Shown piece after piece: positions 12,835 through 17,723 of a DNA stretch of 35,810 nt (positions are counted from its first letter, which is position 1; every line of letters starts with the position of its first letter). Both the position numbers and the translations under genes were made by a program. The DNA comes from a virus: positions 1-35,810 of the IMG/VR virus record IMGVR_UViG_3300042451_000897; one strand, 5' to 3'. Under the pieces are notes generated by a model that saw only the letters and a program-made list of their open reading frames with translations, had not been told where the DNA came from and made no database searches.

Positions 12835-12896
12835 AAGTTAGTCTGTAGCATAAGATTACACAAACCCCGAAGCCCAAAAAGTTTCGGGGTTTTTTT
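12823..12896 (+). terminator. Terminator with overlapping alternative hairpin
   Basis: AAACCCCGAA (12862-12871) pairs with TTCGGGGTTT (12883-12892), followed by T residues to 12896: a strong rho-independent terminator. A second perfect 9-bp pairing, GTTTGTGTA (12823-12831) with TACACAAAC (12857-12865), uses four bases of the terminator's left arm, so the two helices partly exclude each other, as in an attenuator. tRNA-Pro begins 3 nt later. Confidence 0.75.
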
Positions 12897-12898
12897 AT

Positions 12899-12972
12899 CT
12901 CGGTGTGGTGAAATGGTATCATGCGTGGTTTGGGACCATGCGGCGAAAGTTCGATTCTTTCCACCGAGACCA
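12899..12972 (+). tRNA. tRNA-Pro (anticodon TGG)
   Basis: The acceptor stem CTCGGTG/CACCGAG is perfect, the anticodon loop is TTTGGGA (anticodon TGG) and CCA is encoded. C1-G72 is usual for tRNA-Pro. It lies upstream of the array's sigma70 promoter and directly after a terminator, so its expression differs from the other tRNAs. Confidence 0.95.
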
Positions 12973-13007
12973 GAATAATGTGTTGTAAAACAACAACACA
13001 AAAATGC

Positions 13008-13036
13008 TTGACAGTTTGGCGAAATATCTTTATAAT
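13008..13036 (+). promoter_or_regulatory. Consensus sigma70 promoter of the tRNA array
   Basis: TTGACA (13008-13013) and TATAAT (13031-13036) are both perfect, with a 17-bp spacer. The expected start site is near 13043. It opens a 150-nt structured leader ahead of tRNA-Glu. Confidence 0.9.
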
Positions 13037-13057
13037 CGTTTCTGTTGAGTGATTGAA

Positions 13058-13070
13058 GTTCTTTAAAAAG
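13058..13070 (+). promoter_or_regulatory. boxA-like antitermination site
   Basis: GTTCTTTAAAAAG lies about 15 nt downstream of the expected start site. It closely resembles the boxA of bacterial rRNA leaders (core CTTTAA), where NusB/S10 bind to prevent Rho termination of untranslated RNA. Its place between a consensus promoter and a tRNA operon fits that role. Confidence 0.6.
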
Positions 13071-13081
13071 TGTGAATCAAA

Positions 13082-13112
13082 ACAGGTGTGAGCGACCTGT
13101 CTCTGAAAAGAG
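13082..13112 (+). other. Leader hairpins of the tRNA operon
   Basis: ACAGGT (13082-13087) pairs with ACCTGT (13095-13100), then CTCT-GAAA-AGAG forms a GNRA-capped hairpin (13101-13112). A looser GATGC/GCATC stem follows. These may be processing or antitermination elements like those near boxA in rRNA leaders. The rest of 13113-13193 shows no gene. Confidence 0.5.
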
Positions 13113-13193
13113 TTGAGCAAGGGTTTGATGCAGTAATGACTTCGGCATCATGTAATAGTCTGTTCCTTGTTAGTTTGCGAATTTTAGTTTTAT

Positions 13194-13269
13194 GCACCGT
13201 TCGTCTATCTGGTTAGGACAACGCCCTTTCAAGGCGTAAAGACGGGTTCGAATCCCGTACGGTGTACCA
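13194..13269 (+). tRNA. tRNA-Glu (anticodon TTC)
   Basis: The anticodon loop is CTTTCAA between the stem ACGCC/GGCGT. The acceptor GCACCGT/ACGGTGT has a G-U at 1:72, and CCA is encoded. First tRNA behind the consensus promoter. Confidence 0.95.
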
Positions 13270-13292
13270 AACTTTTAAAAAGGAGAGTCCAC

Positions 13293-13331
13293 ATGGACAG
13301 TGACAAGAGTAGTAAGATGAAGGGGCTATAG
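13293..13331 (+). CDS. Possible 12-codon frame running into tRNA-Lys
   Basis: AGGAGAG stands just before ATG 13293. The frame (MDSDKSSKMKGL) stops with TAG inside the acceptor/D region of tRNA-Lys. A ribosome here would block tRNA folding in the precursor. It may be a gene remnant or chance. Confidence 0.25.
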   Translation: MDSDKSSKMKGL

Positions 13332-13397
13332 TCAAACGGTTAAGACAGCGGACTTTTAATCCGTCAGGTCAGGGTTCGAATCCCTGTGGCCCCACCA
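13322..13397 (+). tRNA. tRNA-Lys (anticodon TTT)
   Basis: Acceptor GGGGCTA/TGGCCCC (one wobble-like end pair), anticodon loop CTTTTAA, T-arm CAGGGTTCGAATCCCTG, encoded CCA. The CCA also takes part in the long inverted repeat that follows. Confidence 0.95.
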
Positions 13398-13478
13398 TAT
13401 AAAAACACATTCAAACACATGATGACGCCCGGGGTTATGGAATGTTTTACGACACTCCAAGAATGTGTTTCTATATGG
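13395..13478 (+). ncRNA. Long hairpin between tRNA-Lys and tRNA-Gln
   Basis: Bases 13395-13412 pair with 13461-13478 in an 18-bp helix with one mismatch (core AAACACATTC/GAATGTGTTT). Inside, TGGAATGT...ACACTCCA forms a second stem with one mismatch. The structure encloses 48 nt, has no reading frame and starts in the CCA of tRNA-Lys. It could be a processing element or a small RNA. Confidence 0.55.
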
Positions 13479-13483
13479 TTTGT

Positions 13484-13557
13484 TGGGATATAGTGTAATG
13501 GCAGCACCGCAGACTTTGACTCTGTTAGTCTAGGTTCAAATCCTAGTATCCCTGCCA
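13484..13557 (+). tRNA. tRNA-Gln (anticodon TTG)
   Basis: Anticodon loop CTTTGAC, discriminator G73 (a glutamine identity base) and encoded CCA. The acceptor TGGGATA/TATCCCT leaves U1 facing U72, where U1-A72 is usual. GlnRS tolerates a weak first pair, so it is probably functional. Confidence 0.93.
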
Positions 13558-13566
13558 AAATATTAT

Positions 13567-13644
13567 GGCACTTTAGCATAGCTGGCCTAATGCGCTGCCC
13601 TGTCACGGCAGAGATCACGGGTTCGAATCCCGTAAGTGTCGCCA
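13567..13644 (+). tRNA. tRNA-Asp (anticodon GTC)
   Basis: Anticodon loop CTGTCAC, acceptor GGCACTT/AAGTGTC with one G-U, discriminator G73 and encoded CCA, all as expected for aspartate. Confidence 0.95.
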
Positions 13645-13653
13645 AAGTTTTAT

Positions 13654-13728
13654 TGCTCGGTAGCACAGCGGTAGTGCAGTTGACTGTTAATCAATTTGTC
13701 GTTGGTTCGATCCCAACCCGAGCAGCCA
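13654..13728 (+). tRNA. tRNA-Asn (anticodon GTT)
   Basis: Acceptor TGCTCGG/CCGAGCA is perfect, anticodon loop CTGTTAA, discriminator G73, encoded CCA. GTT anticodons usually need queuosine modification in bacteria. Confidence 0.95.
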
Positions 13729-14055
13729 AGTTCCGGTTTCTACTTACCTGAAAGTAGCGGGTGTCACACGTTAGTTAGACCGGTTGGCTAGGCTACCGTT
13801 AGCGCAATGCAGAGCAGAGCACCTAGATATCCGGACACAACCGGTAGCACGATACGCTGAAACAAATGTGGACAGGGTAAAAACTCAGCATAGGGGCGAT
13901 GACTGGAAATCACGTAGCCTAAGCAATATTAGTTTTGCAGTTTGTAAGCCATGGGCTTGATCATGCCTGAGTAACTATGTCTATAAACGGTAAAGAAAGT
14001 CCTGCAGGCTACTCCGTTGAAACATAGCAAATAGTGCAGACTGCAAAACTAATAT
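13729..14055 (+). ncRNA. Highly structured non-coding RNA in the tRNA array (about 327 nt)
   Basis: No gene fits here, but paired segments are dense. 5' domain: CTACTT/AAGTAG (13740/13752), ACCGGTTG/CAACCGGT (13779/13838) enclosing CTAGG/CCTAG and GCTA/TAGC, then GCTGA/TCAGC (13856/13885) and TAGG/CCTA (13891/13918). 3' domain: a perfect 16-bp helix, 13926-13941 with 14040-14055, enclosing AAGCC/GGCTT, CTATGT/ACATAG and AACGG/CCGTT nested. The last helix abuts the first base of tRNA-Tyr, so RNase P would release it. Large ornate RNAs such as GOLLD and ROOL also sit in phage tRNA arrays; this is shorter and I see no proven homology. It does not match RNase P RNA, a group I intron or a known riboswitch by eye. 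Confidence 0.7.
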
Positions 14056-14140
14056 GGGTTGGAAGCATCAATGGTGATGCAGTGGACTGTAAATCCGCCG
14101 TCTTCGGGCACGACTGGTTCGATCCCAGTACAACCCACCA
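14056..14140 (+). tRNA. tRNA-Tyr (anticodon GTA)
   Basis: Class II tRNA with a long variable arm (CGTCTTCGGGCACG) and anticodon loop CTGTAAA. Acceptor GGGTTGG/ACAACCC has a mismatch at the 7:66 pair. Encoded CCA. Confidence 0.94.
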
Positions 14141-14146
14141 TATTTT

Positions 14147-14221
14147 CGGTCTTTAGTAAAATGGATATTACGGATGGCTACGGACCATCAAGTGGGAGTT
14201 CGATTCTCTCAGGACCGGCCA
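14147..14221 (+). tRNA. tRNA-Arg (anticodon ACG)
   Basis: Anticodon loop CTACGGA between GATGG/CCATC; acceptor CGGTCTT/AGGACCG; discriminator G; encoded CCA. A34 must be deaminated to inosine by host TadA to read CGT, CGC and CGA. Confidence 0.94.
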
Positions 14222-14222
14222 A

Positions 14223-14297
14223 GGGGGATTGGTATAGTTGGGAACACATCAGATTTGCATTCTGAAGTAATCGGTTCGAATCCGATATCCTCCACCA
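14223..14297 (+). tRNA. tRNA-Ala (anticodon TGC)
   Basis: Anticodon loop TTTGCAT. The acceptor GGGGGAT/ATCCTCC carries G3-U70, the alanine identity pair, with A73 and encoded CCA. Confidence 0.95.
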
Positions 14298-14304
14298 TAG
14301 TTTT

Positions 14305-14378
14305 GCCCGTTTAGTTAAATGGTATAACAGTTGATTTGTAATCATCTATTGGCAGTTCGATTCTGTCAACGGGCACCA
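14305..14378 (+). tRNA. tRNA-Thr (anticodon TGT)
   Basis: Acceptor GCCCGTT/AACGGGC is perfect and the anticodon loop is TTTGTAA. The anticodon stem GTTGA/TCATC has one T-T mismatch at its second pair. Encoded CCA. Confidence 0.92.
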
Positions 14379-14396
14379 ATATTATAGTTAAACATT

Positions 14397-15023
14397 ATGA
14401 TTAAATTTAATGTAACTCCTATTTTTCCTAGACCGTTCGCTGAATACACGGTTGATGAAAATATGGATAATTTTTTTGAAGTCGTTAAAAATTTGAAGTA
14501 TATTTCTCACAAGAATACATACTCAAATATTGAAACGACAGAAGATAAACACATATTAGATTCGTTGCCTGAAGTAAAAGAAATCTTTAAAAAGTATTTC
14601 TATCATTTCAAAAATGAGTTTTTGCATTTTAATGATATAGAGTTTGACATTACCACTTCATGGGCAACTAAAACACAAAAAGGTGGTTTTAGCGCATCAC
14701 ACGCACATTACAATAGTTTTTATTCTGGCGTGTATTATTTTGAATCGATGCCCGAAGAGGGTGCTGATGTTATTTTTGAGCGGCCTGAAGAAGTAAGTTC
14801 ATTTCTTATTCAGCCCAATGAAATAGTAAATGATGTGACAACGAATTTTTGTTTTTATAAACCTGTTAAAAATACTTTGATATTTTTTCCAAGTTTTCTA
14901 AAACATAGAGTAGCGTTACATGAAATTGATGACATTCGGTATTCGTTGGCATTCAATGTTATTCCTGTTGGAAAATTTGGGTTTCAAGATTCAACTTTGA
15001 ATGTGCGACTTAATAAGAATTAA
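14397..15023 (+). CDS. 2OG-Fe(II) oxygenase-like protein (208 aa)
   Basis: The sequence has the layout of the 2OG-FeII_Oxy_5 type common in T4-like marine phages: SASHAHYNSFYSGVYYFES (first iron-binding part), then a long strand region, and FFPSFLKHRVALHE...RYSLAFNVIP (distal histidine and the arginine that binds 2-oxoglutarate). Substrates of the phage members are unknown; protein or nucleic-acid hydroxylation is possible. It is AT-rich and sits alone between tRNA-Thr and the initiator-like tRNA, as if inserted into the array. No strong ribosome binding site is seen. Confidence 0.78.
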   Translation: MIKFNVTPIFPRPFAEYTVDENMDNFFEVVKNLKYISHKNTYSNIETTEDKHILDSLPEVKEIFKKYFYHFKNEFLHFNDIEFDITTSWATKTQKGGFSASHAHYNSFYSGVYYFESMPEEGADVIFERPEEVSSFLIQPNEIVNDVTTNFCFYKPVKNTLIFFPSFLKHRVALHEIDDIRYSLAFNVIPVGKFGFQDSTLNVRLNKN

Positions 15024-15029
15024 ATTTAT

Positions 15030-15106
15030 AGCGGATTAGGGAAGTGGTCGTTCCCGCCGGTCTCATAAGCCGGAGGTCGCAGGTTCGAATCCTGCATCCG
15101 CAACCA
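15030..15106 (+). tRNA. Initiator-like tRNA-Met (anticodon CAT)
   Basis: The anticodon loop is CTCATAA. Position 1:72 is an A-A mismatch, the unpaired end that marks bacterial initiator tRNAs (E. coli has C-A), and the 3' end CCGCAACCA matches the E. coli initiator. The anticodon stem has G29-C41 and G30-C40 but a T-G at 31:39 instead of the third G-C. CCA is encoded. Confidence 0.85.
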
Positions 15107-15128
15107 GTTTTTTATTTACGGGTGAAAC

Positions 15129-15596
15129 ATGAAAAAAGAAATTGACATACATGAAGTGGCTGCATTTCTTGACACATGCGGTCCCGATACGAAAGTTTAC
15201 ATTGGTGCAGACAGTGAACGTTTTCAAATAAATGGTGAATGGTTTGCTGATTATATTCTAGCGGTTGTTGTTCATATCGATGGTCGGCACGGTTGCAAGA
15301 TTTTTGGTTGTGTTCAGCGTGAACGTGATTACGAACAAAAGAAAAATCGCCCACGTATGCGTTTGATGACAGAAGTTTATAAAGTTTCGGAATTGTATTT
15401 AAAACTTTATGATGCAATACCACATGATATTGAAGTGCATTTAGATATTAATCCAAGTGAGATGCACGGCAGTTCATGTGTAGTAAACGAAGCAATTGGT
15501 TATATCAAAGGTACATGTAATGTTGTACCGCTTGTGAAACCAAAAGCTTTTGCAGCAAGTTATGCGGCAGATAGATTTAAAAGTATTGCTGCTTAA
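15129..15596 (+). CDS. DUF458-type (RNase H-like fold) protein (155 aa)
   Basis: Characteristic blocks are KVYIGADSERF near residue 22, HLDINPSEMHGSSCVVNEA with IGYIKGT, and PKAFAASYAADRFK at the end. These match the YkuK/DUF458 family, predicted to have an RNase H-like fold; the conserved acidic residues (GADSE, LDINP, AADR) could be catalytic. Its activity is not established. A GGGTG precedes the ATG. It lies between the initiator-like tRNA and tRNA-Trp, so a role in RNA metabolism is tempting but unproven. Confidence 0.75.
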   Translation: MKKEIDIHEVAAFLDTCGPDTKVYIGADSERFQINGEWFADYILAVVVHIDGRHGCKIFGCVQRERDYEQKKNRPRMRLMTEVYKVSELYLKLYDAIPHDIEVHLDINPSEMHGSSCVVNEAIGYIKGTCNVVPLVKPKAFAASYAADRFKSIAA

Positions 15597-15600
15597 AAAT

Positions 15601-15674
15601 CTCGGTGTGATGTAATGGTAGCATCGCAGTCTCCAAAACTGTTCGTTGCGGTTCAAGTCCGTACACCGAGGCCA
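15601..15674 (+). tRNA. tRNA-Trp (anticodon CCA)
   Basis: Acceptor CTCGGTG/CACCGAG, anticodon loop CTCCAAA, discriminator G73 and encoded CCA. Its acceptor matches that of the tRNA-Pro at 12899. Confidence 0.95.
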
Positions 15675-15676
15675 GT

Positions 15677-15752
15677 GGTGTCTATAGTGTAGTGGTCTGC
15701 ACGAATGTCTGTGGAACATTCAGTATGAGTTCAATCCTCATTAGACACCCCA
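15677..15752 (+). tRNA. tRNA-His (anticodon GTG)
   Basis: Anticodon loop CTGTGGA. The extra G-1 is encoded and pairs with C73, the histidine identity element, above the acceptor GTGTCTA/TAGACAC. CCA is encoded. Confidence 0.95.
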
Positions 15753-15754
15753 AT

Positions 15755-15830
15755 GGTGCTTTAGCTGATGTGGTCATAGCGGCGGTTTGAAGAGCCGTTG
15801 AAGTTGGTTCGATTCCAACAGGCACCACCA
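15755..15830 (+). tRNA. tRNA-Phe (anticodon GAA)
   Basis: Acceptor GGTGCTT/AGGCACC, anticodon stem GCGGT/GCCGT around loop TTGAAGA, A73 and encoded CCA. A register shift giving TGA (Ser) would break the anticodon stem. Confidence 0.92.
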
Positions 15831-15831
15831 T

Positions 15832-15905
15832 TGTCCTGTAGTTAAATGGTATAACTGTCGATTGATAATCGACCATTACAAGTTCAATTCTTGTCGGGAC
15901 AACCA
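15832..15905 (+). tRNA. tRNA-Ile (anticodon GAT)
   Basis: Anticodon loop TTGATAA in a perfect GTCGA/TCGAC stem; acceptor TGTCCTG/CGGGACA; encoded CCA. It reads ATT and ATC. Confidence 0.94.
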
Positions 15906-15906
15906 A

Positions 15907-15981
15907 GGTAATGTAGCATAACGGTAGTGCGCCTCCTTCATACGGAGTCAAGTGTAAGTTCGATTCTTACCATTACCACCA
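15907..15981 (+). tRNA. tRNA with CAT anticodon: elongator Met or Ile2
   Basis: Acceptor GGTAATG/CATTACC is perfect and the loop is TTCATAC. A paired 1:72 rules out an initiator. The sequence alone does not separate elongator Met from Ile2, which reads ATA after lysidine modification. Confidence 0.9.
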
Positions 15982-15983
15982 AT

Positions 15984-16060
15984 GCCCCTTTGACGGAACT
16001 GGTATACGTGTATGTCTTAGGAACATAATTTTGAGGGTTCGAATCCCTTGGGGGGCACCA
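15984..16060 (+). tRNA. tRNA-Leu (anticodon TAG) without a long variable arm
   Basis: Anticodon loop CTTAGGA. The D-arm (ACG-GAACTGGTATA-CGT) is that of a leucine tRNA, but only 5 nt (ATTTT) separate the anticodon and T stems. Bacterial tRNA-Leu normally has a long variable arm. Acceptor GCCCCTT/GGGGGGC has two T-G pairs; CCA is encoded. Confidence 0.88.
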
Positions 16061-16068
16061 AATTAAAC

Positions 16069-16143
16069 GCATCGTTAGTTCAGCGGTAGAATCCCTGCCT
16101 TACAAGCAGGTTGTCGTTGGTTCGAATCCAGCACGATGCACCA
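16069..16143 (+). tRNA. tRNA-Val (anticodon TAC)
   Basis: Acceptor GCATCGT/ACGATGC and anticodon stem CCTGC/GCAGG are perfect, loop CTTACAA, encoded CCA. Confidence 0.95.
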
Positions 16144-16149
16144 AACAAC

Positions 16150-16227
16150 GGTAAGGTGGCTGAGTGGTCCAAAGCAACAGTCTGCAAAACTGTAAAACCA
16201 TCGGTTCAAATCCGATCCTTACCTCCA
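16150..16227 (+). tRNA. tRNA-Cys (anticodon GCA)
   Basis: Acceptor GGTAAGG/CCTTACC, anticodon loop CTGCAAA, and discriminator U73, the main cysteine identity base. CCA is encoded. Confidence 0.95.
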
Positions 16228-16231
16228 GAAT

Positions 16232-16321
16232 GGAAACGTGGCCGAGTGGTTTAAGGCTCTAGTCTTGAAAACTAGCGATTCAGAAATGGATCCGTGAGTT
16301 CGAATCTCACCGTTTCCGCCA
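16232..16321 (+). tRNA. tRNA-Ser (anticodon TGA)
   Basis: Class II, 90 nt, with a long variable arm. Anticodon stem CTAGT/ACTAG around CTTGAAA, acceptor GGAAACG/CGTTTCC, G73 and encoded CCA. Confidence 0.95.
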
Positions 16322-16326
16322 AACAT

Positions 16327-16413
16327 GGAGAGTTGGCAGAGTGGTAATGCACCGGATTGCTAATCCGCCGTTTCGAAAGAGGCGCACAGGTTCGAATCCT
16401 GTACTCTCCGCCA
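16327..16413 (+). tRNA. tRNA-Ser (anticodon GCT)
   Basis: Class II, 87 nt. The loop TTGCTAA carries anticodon GCT; the variable arm (GCCGTTTCGAAAGAGGC) forms a stem; G73 and CCA are present. Together with the TGA tRNA it covers both serine boxes. Confidence 0.95.
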
Positions 16414-16438
16414 TTTTTGGTAATGAAAATCGAAAATA

Positions 16439-16467
16439 TTGACAAAAATCACTTTTTCAGTCATAAT
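16439..16467 (+). promoter_or_regulatory. Sigma70-type promoter
   Basis: TTGACA at 16439-16444 and CATAAT at 16462-16467, 17-bp spacer. The next ATG is only 11 nt downstream of the -10, leaving almost no leader. Confidence 0.75.
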
Positions 16468-16477
16468 CACTACTATC

Positions 16478-16639
16478 ATGAATACGAAAAAATCAAAAAT
16501 TTCTTCAAAACCACGAAATTTTGTCGCTAAGGATCTCTTTTCGGCAAAATATCGCATGAAAGTTGAGAAATCACCCGCAGTATTTTATTCACGTGCAGTC
16601 GAAAAACAAAATTTTAGGAAAAATTATGACGGATTCTAG
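16478..16639 (+). CDS. Small basic phage protein (53 aa)
   Basis: It is very lysine/arginine-rich, with RNFVAKDLFSAKYRMKVEKS in the middle, a pattern seen in small basic T4-like phage proteins of unknown function. The ATG at 16478 is nearly at the predicted transcription start, so the message would be leaderless or almost so. Nucleic-acid binding is likely from charge. Confidence 0.6.
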   Translation: MNTKKSKISSKPRNFVAKDLFSAKYRMKVEKSPAVFYSRAVEKQNFRKNYDGF

Positions 16640-17042
16640 TAAAAACGAAGAAAATGATGATATTACTGAAAATTATGACGGTTTTTACTTTATTCCAACA
16701 GAGACTAAAGATGAATCAAGCTACAAATTAGCATTTTTCACGTTTAAAGATGAAATGGCAAATGCAAAACCGATAGAAACGTCTGAAATGGGCGATACAT
16801 TTCATATTGCATTCTTCAAACCCGATGAAAATGACCTTCCTGTGTTCGATGATTCGTTTGAAGCTATTTTGACTGACCCAATCGTGTATATTAACAATTT
16901 AGTTGGCACTGGTATGTCTGGCTGCATACTCAGAAAGACTGAAAAATCGGAAGTTTGGTTTCAAGAGTATTTGGATTATATAACTGGCGGCGAATTTGAA
17001 ACAAAAGTTCGTGAAATTGCAAAAAATATAGCGGAGAACTAA
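16626..17042 (+). CDS. Hypothetical phage protein (138 aa)
   Basis: Unrecognised. AGGA stands upstream of ATG 16626, inside the end of the previous gene; an earlier in-frame ATG at 16563 would overlap it more deeply. The sequence is acidic, with a beta-rich middle (YKLAFFTFKDE, DTFHIAFFKPDE) and a glycine-rich turn (LVGTGMSGCILRK). It is first in a three-gene run. Confidence 0.6.
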   Translation: MTDSSKNEENDDITENYDGFYFIPTETKDESSYKLAFFTFKDEMANAKPIETSEMGDTFHIAFFKPDENDLPVFDDSFEAILTDPIVYINNLVGTGMSGCILRKTEKSEVWFQEYLDYITGGEFETKVREIAKNIAEN

Positions 17043-17043
17043 T

Positions 17044-17340
17044 ATGAATGTATTTTCTGGTGATAGTGATGATGCAAAAGCAGGTCGTGATTGGCTAAAA
17101 AGTTTGTTAGAAGAAAACACGGTAGAAGTTGTGTTTACTAAAAAAGATGGCACTGAACGTGTGATGAATTGTACATTGAAAGAAGATGTTCTGCCAACAG
17201 TACAAAAAGAAATTGAAGAAGATTCATTCACAAAGACAAAAGCAAAAGATGCACTTGCTGTTTGGGATGTTGACGCAAGTGGTTGGCGTTCTTTTCGTTG
17301 GGACTCAATCAAGTCTGTTAATTTTTCATTGGGAGCATAA
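17044..17340 (+). CDS. WYL_2/SH3-barrel protein (98 aa)
   Basis: The blocks VEVVFTKKDGTERVMNCTL and LAVWDVDASGWRSFRWDSIK are typical of the SH3-like barrel family (DUF2693/WYL_2) widespread in T4-like phages and probably ligand- or nucleic-acid-binding. The N-terminal helix (AGRDWLKSLLEEN) is also usual. CGGAG precedes the start and it is cotranscribed with both neighbours. Confidence 0.75.
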   Translation: MNVFSGDSDDAKAGRDWLKSLLEENTVEVVFTKKDGTERVMNCTLKEDVLPTVQKEIEEDSFTKTKAKDALAVWDVDASGWRSFRWDSIKSVNFSLGA

Positions 17341-17342
17341 TT

Positions 17343-17633
17343 ATGCCTAAGTATATCGTAGAACAGTTGTCTTGTTTTAGAAATGTTCATGTTGTTGAAG
17401 CAGAAACCGAACAAGAAGCAATTGCAATCTCAGAACAAGCCGATGATAACTGGCAAGAATGGCTTGGTTGTCTGAAAGTTGACGTAAATCATTTTTCCGA
17501 TGAACGTATTGCATATTTTAAAGAAAAAGATTATTTTTGGAATGGCGTATCATACAAAGATGCTGATGGCTATATCGGATATATACATCCGAGCGGTGAA
17601 AAAGTAGAACGTAAAGAAATTAAGATTAAATGA
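17343..17633 (+). CDS. Hypothetical phage protein (96 aa)
   Basis: Unrecognised. GGGAG lies just upstream. The N-terminus MPKYIVEQLSCFRNVHVVEA followed by TEQEAIAISEQ suggests a small ferredoxin-like alpha/beta fold with a regulatory flavour. It ends 6 nt before tRNA-Gly, so one transcript probably carries both. Confidence 0.6.
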   Translation: MPKYIVEQLSCFRNVHVVEAETEQEAIAISEQADDNWQEWLGCLKVDVNHFSDERIAYFKEKDYFWNGVSYKDADGYIGYIHPSGEKVERKEIKIK

Positions 17634-17639
17634 AGCAAT

Positions 17640-17713
17640 GCGGGATTAGTTTAATGGTAAAACGTGAGCCTTCCAAGCTCCTGTTATCAGTTCGATTCTG
17701 ATATCCCGCTCCA
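17640..17713 (+). tRNA. tRNA-Gly (anticodon TCC)
   Basis: Acceptor GCGGGAT/ATCCCGC, loop CTTCCAA, discriminator U73 as expected for glycine, and encoded CCA. It stands apart from the main array, between two protein genes, and completes the set of 20 amino acids. Confidence 0.95.
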
Positions 17714-17723
17714 AAGGACAATT

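Noticed and set aside
12812-13120. Minus-strand frame through tRNA-Pro and its promoter
   Set aside because: It is antisense to a tRNA, a consensus promoter and a terminator.
13364-13666. Minus-strand reading frame across tRNA-Lys, -Gln and -Asp
   Set aside because: It is the antisense reading of tRNA T-arms (repeating GFEPV and GFEPR motifs), a known artefact. The same applies to 12711-13001, 15682-15951 and 16360-16557.
13729-14055. RNase P RNA, group I intron or hammerhead ribozyme in the structured region
   Set aside because: GAAAGTCC at about 13995 recalls RNase P, but the other conserved blocks are absent. No intron P7-type core or CTGATGA/GAAA hammerhead core was found.
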